Assembly: GCF_017916325.1 (NCBI RefSeq)
Contig: NC_090162.1
Location: 301,001-365,000 of the forward strand
DNA from: Leishmania martiniquensis
Taxonomy: Eukaryota; Euglenozoa; Kinetoplastea; Trypanosomatida; Trypanosomatidae
Length of the DNA: 64,000 bases
Reading direction: 5' to 3'
The translations under genes were made by a program, and so were the position numbers. Under the pieces are notes generated by a model, which saw only the letters and a list, made by a program, of their open reading frames with translations, did not search any database and was not told where the DNA came from. Below are positions 21,662 to 30,299 of the stretch, piece by piece. Position 1 is the stretch's first letter. Every line of letters begins with the position of its first letter.

Positions 21662-24322
21662 ATGAGCTTCCCCAGTAATTCGAACACATCCTTCACGGCA
21701 CAGAGGTGCGACGATGCTGCATCGCGCACTTTCTCCCTTGGACGAGAAAATGCCGCATCAGCGCTCCTGTTCGAGGGCTCGGCGAGGCCGCGTCACGCGT
21801 CCCCTCATCGGCAGCGCAACTACGGCACGATGCGGGAGAGTAGATTTGGTATGGTCCGCTCCGCATCGATGCCCGAGACCCTATCGTGTGTGGTGCACGT
21901 TCGCAAGCATTCACGGCAGCGCAGCGTTGCACAGCAGTCGGCATGGCTCGCTGAGAAGGCAAAGCAAAACTTTTTCCACGGCAGCTTCACCTCTGCGCAC
22001 GGCTCCGTGTTCACCGTTCCCAACCGAGCGCAGCAGATGGCGACCAATAGGCCGTCGCTTGGTCCGTTAATGAGACGTCCATCAATATCGCGTAACACGT
22101 CGGCCGCACCGCGCCGGCCGACCCCCATCTCCCTCATCGTCGCCCCGGCCGTGTCGGCCATGAAGAATAGCGCCGGTCTCTCCTCAGCAGCTGGCGTGGA
22201 CTCGCGTGAAGGGAGCTACTTGCGTGCGTTGTCACCCCCAAAAGATTGGAGCTTCGAAGAGGAGTTGATTGTGCTACCGCGTCGCTCTGTCAGCACTGAC
22301 GCCCGACTTGGCGAGCATCACGGCGTGGACACGAACGCCGCTGCGGGACGTCTGCGACGCACCATCCGTAGCGTCAACTCATCGACCGAGGGGGTGGCGA
22401 AGATGGAGTTTCGGGAATCGTCGCCGGATCTGCTGGCGGTGCAGCTCATGCGCGACCGCAGGGCTGAGCAGGAGAAGAGGCAGCCGCTATCCCCCGCTAC
22501 CATCGCCCGCGCCCTGCGCGCGCTGCGCGCTTTCGAGGAGCGCAAAGTGCGCATGCCGAGCGGCTCCTACTCGAATGCGCGAGTAATCACCTACGCTGGG
22601 AACGTTATTCCGGTTCCAGACCACACACCGTTGGTGCTATCGGCAGCGAAGAGTGAAAGGTCGACAAGAGCCGAAGTACCCCGTTGTGTGCACATCAACT
22701 CCGATGCAGAGGACAACGTGGTCGATGACGCCACCACCGTGTCGGGGGGAGATGAGGATGAGAATGTCGAGTTTCAGGAAAGCTTCTCGTGGTGTGGCGC
22801 CGCCATGGATCTCCTCTACCTGGCAATGCCAGCGGCCGTCTCCATCTGCTTCACCTTCTCCATATCCGCGATGCCGCTGGCCTTTGTCGGCAGCTACCTT
22901 GGCCCACGTCAGCTAACCGGTGCATCCGTTGGCTTCTTCCTCATCAGCATCCTAATCATCTACCCGATGATTGGCCTGACCTTCGCGCTCGACACCCTCT
23001 GCTCGCACGAGTACGGGCGAGACCCCTTGAGCCCGGAAATGGGGCTGGCGCTGCAGCGCGGAGCTCTCATCAACCTCATCATTTTGCTGCCGCTCTGCGT
23101 GTGTATCTACTTCTTTCACGGCATTCTCGTCCCCCTCTACGGAGAGGCACTGGCGCAGGAGGCGGAACAGTTTCTCCTCTACTCCCCGCTGTACCTTATT
23201 CCCATGGTGCTGTTCATTGCCGTGAATAAATTCCTCAACAACCAGATGCAGCCGCACATCCCAATGATCGCACTCACCGCTGGCGTGCTCGTGACGCCGT
23301 TCCTGCAGCTAAAGCTAACACCGATGGGAGTGCGCTACACAATGGTGGGGATGGCCATCACGGCGTGGCTCCAGCTGGCGGTAGTCATGGTCGTCACCGT
23401 CTTCAAACCCGAGACGCGCATCACGCTGGGAAGGTGGCGCCCAACGGAGGCATTGGATTGGACACACGTCAAGGAGTACATGAAGCTCGCCATTCCCAGC
23501 GCAATCTTCGTCGCCGCCGAGGCGTCGTCTTTCGACGTCACGGTCCTCATGTGTGCTCGCTTTGGCGAAATGGACGGCGCCGCCTGGTCCAGCATTATGA
23601 ACTGCCTGTTCATCTTCGCCTCCATCCCTGGAGGCCTCAGTGCCAGTGCATGTGCAAACATCGGCCGCTGCATCGGTGCCTATGAGCCGGCCTGCGCCAA
23701 GGACTTCGCGGCTATAGCGATTTGTACCACGTTTGCCATGGGCCTTTTCGACTCCGCGCTGCTGGTGATGTTCTTCGACCAGCTCATGTCACTCTTCGGC
23801 ACCCAAGGCAGCACGCTGGCGCTGGCGCGCGAGGTGCTCTTTCTACTTCCTGTCTTCCACGTGTGCGATGCGGTGCAGTTTGCGTTTCAGGGCATTTTCA
23901 GCGGCATGGGTAGGAACTACGTGGGCGCGGTGATTCTCCTGACGAGCCTCTGGGGAGTGGGCGTCCCGCTCGCGTTCACCCTCGGCGAGTACTTCAACTA
24001 TCGCATGTTAGGCGTTTGCGCCGGTATCACAGTCGGTTTGTGCATCGAGGCACCGGTGATGGCGTACGCGGCGTCCACGACGGACTACGTAGCTGTGTGC
24101 GAGAAATTCATGGAGGACGAAGAGAGCGCGGTCACAGAAGAGTCGGAGGCGAGCGAAGCGTACGATGACGAGTACGTCGAGGAGGTGATGCGGCGCTCTG
24201 GCATATCCATCAGCAACGCGGAGGTGATGGAAGGTAACTCGGAGCACTATCGCAAGCTTCTGCCGCCCCTTCGTCGCGGCCGTTCACGGCGAGTTGCGAG
24301 GTACCAGGATGAAGACAACTAA
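21662..24322 (+). CDS. MATE family multidrug/cation antiporter
   Basis: The 886-residue protein has a MATE transporter core from about residue 382 to 810. Around twelve hydrophobic segments begin with MDLLYLAMPAAVSICFTFS and include a second half opening with YMKLAIPSAIFVAAEASSF, the internal pseudo-repeat of the family. MATE proteins export organic cations or metabolites in exchange for H+ or Na+. The substrate here is unknown. The roughly 380-residue N-terminal part is polar, Ser/Arg-rich and has no membrane segment. It becomes acidic just before the first helix (GGDEDENVEFQE) and is much longer than in typical MATE proteins. The C-terminal tail is acidic (EESEASEAYDDEYVEEV). The ATG at 21662 follows directly on non-coding DNA. 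Confidence 0.92.
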   Translation: MSFPSNSNTSFTAQRCDDAASRTFSLGRENAASALLFEGSARPRHASPHRQRNYGTMRESRFGMVRSASMPETLSCVVHVRKHSRQRSVAQQSAWLAEKAKQNFFHGSFTSAHGSVFTVPNRAQQMATNRPSLGPLMRRPSISRNTSAAPRRPTPISLIVAPAVSAMKNSAGLSSAAGVDSREGSYLRALSPPKDWSFEEELIVLPRRSVSTDARLGEHHGVDTNAAAGRLRRTIRSVNSSTEGVAKMEFRESSPDLLAVQLMRDRRAEQEKRQPLSPATIARALRALRAFEERKVRMPSGSYSNARVITYAGNVIPVPDHTPLVLSAAKSERSTRAEVPRCVHINSDAEDNVVDDATTVSGGDEDENVEFQESFSWCGAAMDLLYLAMPAAVSICFTFSISAMPLAFVGSYLGPRQLTGASVGFFLISILIIYPMIGLTFALDTLCSHEYGRDPLSPEMGLALQRGALINLIILLPLCVCIYFFHGILVPLYGEALAQEAEQFLLYSPLYLIPMVLFIAVNKFLNNQMQPHIPMIALTAGVLVTPFLQLKLTPMGVRYTMVGMAITAWLQLAVVMVVTVFKPETRITLGRWRPTEALDWTHVKEYMKLAIPSAIFVAAEASSFDVTVLMCARFGEMDGAAWSSIMNCLFIFASIPGGLSASACANIGRCIGAYEPACAKDFAAIAICTTFAMGLFDSALLVMFFDQLMSLFGTQGSTLALAREVLFLLPVFHVCDAVQFAFQGIFSGMGRNYVGAVILLTSLWGVGVPLAFTLGEYFNYRMLGVCAGITVGLCIEAPVMAYAASTTDYVAVCEKFMEDEESAVTEESEASEAYDDEYVEEVMRRSGISISNAEVMEGNSEHYRKLLPPLRRGRSRRVARYQDEDN

Positions 24323-24961
24323 ACGTGCTAACAAGTGACGCCGTGCGTGTATCTGCGTGTGTGTGTGAGGTGAATGCTATCGTGCATGTAGGCTTGGTAG
24401 CGTGACGAGCCAATACTGCACTCTCTTTTACCCTTATTCCTCCTCCACACACACTCACACACACATTTGCACACATCATTACTGGGCGCGCCTGTCTGCC
24501 ATGGGGGGGAGGGACGGAGGCGTCACCTTCACTGTGTGTAGAGTGAGGGCATCGTAGCAAGTAATCAACGAAATGAATCCGCGCCGCTGTTTCAGGGGTC
24601 CACGCGGGTCTGAGAGAGTCCTTCCCTCCCTTTCGCAACTCCGGGGAGGGTGATGAGCGAAGGTGAAGCAGCACACAAGTCCAAGCGGCGAAAGGAAAGC
24701 GTATCGTCGTTGCACGCGTCCAACGCGCGACGGCAGAAATTCTCAGGCGTGCCTTCAGGCTGTGAGCACCGCTGTGAGGGCTTTTGCTGCCGCCCTGTCA
24801 TTCAATGTCAGGAAACGCATATATGCGTATGGGTGTAAGCGGACTGAGCTCTCTTCTCCGTCTCCTCGAGATTCACTTGCCCGCTTCTGTGTCCCTCCCT
24901 CTTCATCGCAGGGGTTTATCCTTGCCTTCGCCGCCGCTCCTCTCTCGATCTCTCAGCAGTG
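24323..24961 (+). other. Intergenic region between the MATE and LRR genes
   Basis: A 640-base spacer with (GT)n/(CA)n stretches near 24350-24370 and 24445-24470. No gene is seen. The candidate splice acceptor for the LRR gene is listed separately. Confidence 0.6.
24885..24911 (+). promoter_or_regulatory. Candidate trans-splice acceptor for the LRR gene
   Basis: A CT-rich tract ends in CATCGCAG with the AG at 24910-24911, 50 nt before the ATG. A second, closer AG lies at 24955-24956. Confidence 0.5.
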
Positions 24962-26017
24962 ATGGCGTCACACCTGGAGGACATCATGCGCGCGTCGCTG
25001 CGGCGTGACATGGAAAAGCACCAGCGACTTGCTCAGCAACAGGCAACGCCGCGCGGATTCTGCCTCAAGGTCAGCGGCATGCCGTTGCGCGCACGCGCCG
25101 CGATGAAGAGTTGCAAACGGCATCGCGACAGAGCGGGCACGACCTCTTCACAACAGAGTGAAAACGCTGTATCACTGGACGAGACGTGGCCTGCCCGCGT
25201 GTTGGCTGCCCTGTCTTCTGTCTTGCAGCAACTCGAGCGCACGCCGCAGCAACAAGAAGACGCGGCCGCCAACGAAAGTATGTCTGCGTCGACAGCCTCC
25301 GCGCTGAGGTCAGTGACGGGGATAGAGCTGCGCCACTGCGGGCTGCGGGCGGACAATCTCTGCACAAAGGACCACGGCGCGACCGGCGCGGTCTCGCTAG
25401 CGGACATTGTCCTCGCTCCTCAGCGCCTGTGGAACCTGACGACACAATTAGTGCCGCCGCCTGCGTGTGTCAGCCTCACGACGCTAGACCTTGAGTGCAA
25501 TGAGGTGGGCGATGACGGAGTGCAGCTGCTCTGTAGCGGTCTTCTTCTGCATCTTCGCGGCCTTCGCCGCCTCCTGCTCGCGTCAAATAAGATAACCGCC
25601 GCCGGACTCCTCTTCATGTCCAGCGCGTCCCAACGACAGGGCGGGGGAGACCTGCCTCCGAACCTTGACACCCTTGGCCTCACAAACAACCCCCTGGGTG
25701 CCCAGGCACGCGGAACCGTTCAGGCTCATCCCTCCGAGGATGACTGGTGCGATGCGTTTCGCACGCTAGTGTCGCACTTGTCATCACTGCGGCGTATACA
25801 TCTCAACCACGCTGGTCTAAGTACGCGCGAACTGGCTTGCGTTTTGCACACGGTGCGAGAGTGTCTCGCCGAGCGTTCTCAGCCGTGCGTCTTCGACACG
25901 ATCTATCTTCGGGAAAATCACCTTGCCAACAAGGCAGAGGCGCTGAGTTTGCTGCGTGATAAGGTGGAGGACCAGTCAGCACTCGACACTTTTTTGGCGC
26001 TTCACGTGTCCATGTGA
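24962..26017 (+). CDS. Leucine-rich repeat protein (ribonuclease-inhibitor-like repeats)
   Basis: The 351-residue soluble protein has a basic N-terminus (LRRDMEKHQRLAQQQ, residues ~14-28). It carries at least three or four LRRs of the RI type between about residues 105 and 335. Clear units are LTTLDLECNEVGDDGVQLL (about 172-190), LRRLLLASNKITAAGL, LDTLGLTNNPLGAQARG and LRRIHLNHAGLSTRELA. Such repeats bind proteins; the partner is unknown. No signal peptide or membrane segment is seen. A GTG directly upstream is in frame, but the ATG at 24962 is the normal eukaryotic choice. Confidence 0.85.
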   Translation: MASHLEDIMRASLRRDMEKHQRLAQQQATPRGFCLKVSGMPLRARAAMKSCKRHRDRAGTTSSQQSENAVSLDETWPARVLAALSSVLQQLERTPQQQEDAAANESMSASTASALRSVTGIELRHCGLRADNLCTKDHGATGAVSLADIVLAPQRLWNLTTQLVPPPACVSLTTLDLECNEVGDDGVQLLCSGLLLHLRGLRRLLLASNKITAAGLLFMSSASQRQGGGDLPPNLDTLGLTNNPLGAQARGTVQAHPSEDDWCDAFRTLVSHLSSLRRIHLNHAGLSTRELACVLHTVRECLAERSQPCVFDTIYLRENHLANKAEALSLLRDKVEDQSALDTFLALHVSM

Positions 26018-26912
26018 GCGCAGGACACAGGCCCCTCTCTAGTTCCTGGAGAGGACTCTGCGTGCAACTGTGCGGCGGTGATGCAAAAGTGTAGGTGAGC
26101 GTGTCTTCTCCTGCGAGTCCTCCGGGTGTGTGATCGGTGCACGAGCTGGAGCTTTTGAATTCCTCGCTCATAGCATCACGGGCCGCGCGCAGAGAGTGAG
26201 CGATGCGGATGTGGGGGAAAGAGTAGGGAGGGTGCAATGCAGACGGCTAGCCTTCGTTTCAGCCGCAGCCGCCGTGGCACCGCCTTTTCCTTTCTCTCTC
26301 TCGCTACTGAGTCACATCGTCGGCTAAAAGAGAAGAAGTGAGATCAAAACGATTAACATTCCGATGAAGCGGTTACTCCTCGAGTAGGGTGACCGCACAT
26401 GCGAGGCAGGACGGTGCTGGTGACGACGTGTCCCGTGCTTGACTCGGCCGCGGCGTCCCCCGCCTCGAGTGAGAGTCTCACAGCCGTCTCCTTTGCCTTG
26501 CGCGCTCACTTTTGTTGCAGCGACACGCTGTGCAAGGCGCCTTACACAGCTCCCGTGACGTGTCGCTCTCCCTTGCCTCCCCTGAAGGACGCTCGTACGT
26601 CCTCTCCCGTCAGCGATTCCCCCCCCTCTCCGCTGCTACACACACAAATATGTATGCATATATGTATGAACTGTTCTCTCGCTCCCCTCTCTCCGAGTTG
26701 GGTTTGCCTCAAGAGCTCCCTAGTCGACCCGCCACTTCCTTCGTTCTTGCCGCCGCTCCCTTCTGCCTACAGCTCCCATTCCCACCGGTACCTTCCACAC
26801 TTTCCCTCCCACTTCCCCTCTCGTGCCTTCACATCCGTGTGGCTTCGCTCGCTCTGTTTTCGTTTCAGCTCCATCCTCCCTCACTCCCTCCCTTTACCGC
26901 CTCTCGCCCGCC
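26018..26912 (+). other. Intergenic region between the LRR and glutaredoxin genes
   Basis: No gene is supported. From about 26560 the + strand is CT-rich and leads into the glutaredoxin splice acceptor. Confidence 0.6.
26849..26868 (+). promoter_or_regulatory. Candidate trans-splice acceptor for glutaredoxin
   Basis: A T/C tract ends in CGTTTCAG with the AG at 26867-26868, 44 nt before the ATG. Confidence 0.55.
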
Positions 26913-27203
26913 ATGTCGGCCACTGTTGCTGAGCTCATCGCCGCGAATAAGGTGGTGGTGTTCTCCTGGGTGACCTGCCCCTTTTGCGTTCGCGCAAAGG
27001 AACTCCTCAAGCCTCTTGCGAAGGATCTTCGCGTTTACGAGTGTGACCAGATGCCGAACGGCGAGGACCTCCGCAAGGAGATTTTCTCCAAGTACGGACA
27101 TGAGACAGTGCCGGCGATCTTCATCAACGGCGAGTTCATTGGTGGCTGCAGCGAGCTGCAGGCCCTCCAGAGGAGCGGCGGGCTTACGAAGAAGCTCTCG
27201 TAA
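26913..27203 (+). CDS. GRX: Dithiol glutaredoxin
   Basis: This 96-residue protein is a classical single-domain glutaredoxin. The active site is C22-P-F-C25 (TCPFC). It also has the cis-proline motif TVP at 65-67 and the glutathione-binding GGCS at 77-80. The length and a short N-terminus without a presequence suggest a cytosolic enzyme. In trypanosomatids such proteins pass electrons from trypanothione or glutathione to disulfides and mixed disulfides. The ATG at 26913 gives the family-typical start; the frame open upstream (to 26823) is pyrimidine-rich leader. The gene is intact. Confidence 0.95.
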   Translation: MSATVAELIAANKVVVFSWVTCPFCVRAKELLKPLAKDLRVYECDQMPNGEDLRKEIFSKYGHETVPAIFINGEFIGGCSELQALQRSGGLTKKLS

Positions 27204-28309
27204 AGCATAAAGTGGGCACCTCATGGACCCAAAGTGCTTCCGATGAGAGTGGACTCGTGCGCCGTACAACGGCTGTTTTTCTCTATTGTGTCGGACCGCC
27301 TTCTGCACCGGAGGGCAACTCTTTTAAGATGGGTTGGGTGGGTGGCATACACGTGCCATGCACCTCCTCCGTCGCTCCCCTCGTCTTTATGCTCTCAACC
27401 TTCGTCTACTGATGACAAAGAAGGAATTGCTTGGACGCGTTGCTAAGCGTCTGCAGGGCCGGCTAGTGTCGACTGTGGATGAAAGAACCGACTCTAGCGA
27501 AGGGTCCATGGCAGGGTCGCAACATACCGTCCTATACTGCGGCGAACGTTCTCTGAGCCTGCATAGCCTGCTGCGACTCTTTCCATGTCCCCTTTTTACT
27601 CGCACCATGTCTCAGTGGCAACGGTACACGCACACACACACACACCTCGCTCAGTATTGACCGTTCTTCCCCCGCGCTTCCGTTCTTCCGTCGGCGGCAG
27701 ACGGCGTGCCGGCTATGCGAGAAAACGTTCAGCCCACATCTCTCTGTCTCTCATGAATAGTCATCACCGTTACAAGGGAAAGGGCAATCAAAGCTGAAGA
27801 CGCAGGGGCGCACGCACTTACACACACACACATACAGAGAGAGAGAATCGGCTACAATAAGAAGGCGAATGCTTCCCTGTACTCCCCCTCCCTCCTCTCA
27901 CTCGATCTCTTGCCGCGAGGGGAAGAGACGGGGTGAGCGGGGGGAGGGGGGGAATGGCACAGTAGAAAACGAGCCCCGCGCAGAGCGAGATTGAAGGAAG
28001 AGGCGCCTCAGCAGCAGCCCTCTCAGCGTCGCGGCAACCAAAGAGGGCATCGACGTGAAATGGTTATGCACCTCATCGCAGATAGACGTATGACGGACGA
28101 ACCAGTGGCACGTATTCCCCGGGAAAGCAGGACGAAACGAAGACCGGAGCACCTTTGGCATTATGCAAACATCAGCTGAGCTGTAAGAACTGAGGGAGGG
28201 CCGCACGTGTCTTGCATGGCAGAAGATCACTAGACTCCCATGTCAGTGATACGGGGAGCAGCGCTCCCTCCCCCCCACACACACCTCTTTTCATACAGCT
28301 TGAGCAGCC
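27204..28309 (+). other. 3' flank of glutaredoxin, start of a 5.5 kb gene-poor stretch
   Basis: Non-coding sequence with a CA microsatellite (about 27627-27645), another near 27820-27840, and scattered short open frames without domains. I see no gene. Confidence 0.6.
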
Positions 28310-29226
28310 CAAGTGACGCAGTGCTGTCGACGATGGTCCGCTTTAACACTCGTGACGCCATCTAACTGGAGAAGCGGTCAGTGGTCAGCCTATGGGATAA
28401 GGCCTCTATGTATGCGCGAAATCAGCGCATTCGTGCACTCGAGCAGCGGTCCACGGTGGCGCCACAGTCCAGTGGCGGTGAGCCTAGAGCCACTGCAGTG
28501 ATGTAACAGATGCACCGAGAAGGCCGAGAGACAGAACTGGCAAGAGCCCATCATCGTGCCCAAGCACGCGGTAGCGCACGGCGCGGGGGCGAGCCTGTCA
28601 TTATGTGCACATGAGGCTAAATACATCAGCCTCGCGCCATCACCCAAACCGTCAGCAGCGGAGGGATTGACGAGCTGAGAGCACACGCCTCGAACCCGAA
28701 CGAACGAATGGCAAAAGAGCGTCTGCTGCCAATCGCCTGAGCTCTGACGACAGTCGATTCTCGGGGGATTCTGGCGAAGGCGCAGTGTATTCTGTCAGCG
28801 GTATCGGCTGTCTTCTGCGATACCCCCACCCTTTCAGGCAAAGGGCGCAGCAGCTTTCGCTCGTGGGAGTCCGTCATCAGCGCCCCAGACAAGGCGCTGG
28901 CGGGCACGGCGCATTGTCTGGAGCGCGGTCGCAAAGTGAGGAATTACGGGTAAAAGGTAGGATGTTGGACCCCCATACTCCAGCATCGACTTGTCCATCA
29001 TCTGATCTCCATCAGCATCGTCTTGCTGGCAGCTTACACTAGTCAGGAGGGCCATGCTTTGCCGCTGCCGTCAACAAAATGTCGGACACGAATTCAGGTT
29101 TCGAACCCGCGGGCATCCACACCAGGCGAGGCCCTCGTGGCCGCCGTCAGCAAAGCGCCGCTGCAGACGTGGACAGAACGCAGTGAGGGGTACTGCAACG
29201 TCGAAATTTGACCTCCAAAAAAAAAG
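28310..29226 (+). mobile_element. Candidate degenerate retroposon copy (SIDER-like), speculative
   Basis: This stretch differs from the surrounding UTR-like DNA. It lacks the usual CT/GT microsatellites, has balanced composition, and ends at an A9 tract (about 29218-29226), as retroposon tails do. Parts around 28440-28620 resemble 29610-29750 in the same orientation (both contain CCAGTGGCGG and then a GCACG...GTGCA...AGG arrangement), which suggests two diverged copies of one family. Leishmania intergenic regions are known to carry short degenerate ingi-related elements (SIDERs). No coding capacity remains. Assignment needs comparison with a SIDER model. Confidence 0.3.
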
Positions 29227-29429
29227 GCAGAGGCATCTGACGAAGCCGCTCATCAGTCTAGTCGTACTCATCGTGCTTGTAAAGGATGCGGATAGCGAGG
29301 AGACGTCCGGCCAGCACTTGCTTTCTCACAGCAGAATGCCGGGGTGTGCACCTACACAGGTCGACAAGGGGCTAGACAGCGATAAGAGGGCCAGCCTCCC
29401 CGCCCCTTCATGTCTGGGTCAGTTTAACC

Positions 29430-29850
29430 TAGCCCTCGCCAGATGGAGTCGGTGGCTAATCGAGAGATGATGAGGGGCAGTACCCCTTCTCTTGCAGCCG
29501 CACCGATGGATGCAATAGTGTGTGTGCGACCTCATGATCGGGACAGATGCATCGCGGACAGGAAAGGAAGCAGTCCTCTCATGGCGAAGCGGGGTGTCAG
29601 ATGGGTATGCAGAAGCGTTGATTCAGCGATTCAGCCCCAGTGGCGGAGTGACTCAGCTACTATCACAGAGCCCGACTTTGTGTTTCGCCGCCACGGCATC
29701 CCGCTCAAAGCACGCACCGTGCAGTCAGCTGCATGTCACAAGAGGTTCGACGCAGGCGGGATGCCGTCCCCGCGGGGGGGCCACGATCACTGTGGTAACG
29801 GACCACTGCGCTATCCCCTGAGAGGAAACTCGGCAGTTTGAGGGGTCTCC
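29430..29850 (+). mobile_element. Second candidate degenerate retroposon copy (SIDER-like), speculative
   Basis: This segment has the same non-microsatellite character as the preceding candidate and shares short collinear matches with it (see 28310-29226). It also contains a GC-rich dyad near 29758-29778. No coding frame with domain support is present. Boundaries are approximate. Confidence 0.25.
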
Positions 29851-29955
29851 GCGTCAGAGGCATGGGCCCTGTACCGATTAGCTCAAAACGGCAAGCACTC
29901 CTCTCCACGAGGAGGGCGGAAGGGAGCGGCAGCTCTCCAGACTTTTTTTTTACGT

Positions 29956-30291
29956 TTGTGCGGTCGTTGCGTGAGCGCCGGAAACTCTTTCTCAGAGAAT
30001 GCGCCAAGACGGAGGCGGAAAGAGCGGGCGAGAGAGTCTTCGCTGTCAGACTCTGCCTTCCCCACAACGGCAGTGGATGCCCAGGCCGCGGCGCTTGGGC
30101 TCCGAGAGCGCGGAGGTGCTGACGGTGGCCCTGAAGGCCGTGACGCTGCAGCGGAAAAAGCTGATTGGGCGCAAAGTGGATCAAATGAGTTGGCGAGTGA
30201 GCAGGAGCATGAGTTGCTGGATGACGAGCAGCCTTCGGGGCCGTGCGTGTGTTCTGCATCTCCGTCGTCCTCCGTGCGACACCTCAAGTAG
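29956..30291 (+). other. Unassigned open segment, possible degraded gene fragment
   Basis: A 111-codon frame has the Ala/Glu/Ser/Arg-rich composition of real proteins in this genome (for example SNELASEQEHELLDDEQPSG near its end), unlike the Pro/Leu-rich translations of the pyrimidine tracts. It has no ATG: it opens with TTG, and no internal methionine exists. The other two + frames are also open in part. It may be the tail of a decayed gene with frameshifts, or chance. No domain is recognised. Confidence 0.2.
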
Positions 30292-30299
30292 ACGTTTGA

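Noticed and set aside
20734..21678. 314-codon + strand frame before the MATE gene
   Set aside because: Opens with TTG and is kept open by an almost stop-free CT-rich tract; it overlaps the MATE start. A composition artefact.
29090..29112. tRNA B-box-like GGTTTCGAACC
   Set aside because: The flanking bases do not form a T-stem, and no A box or acceptor stem is found at the right distance.
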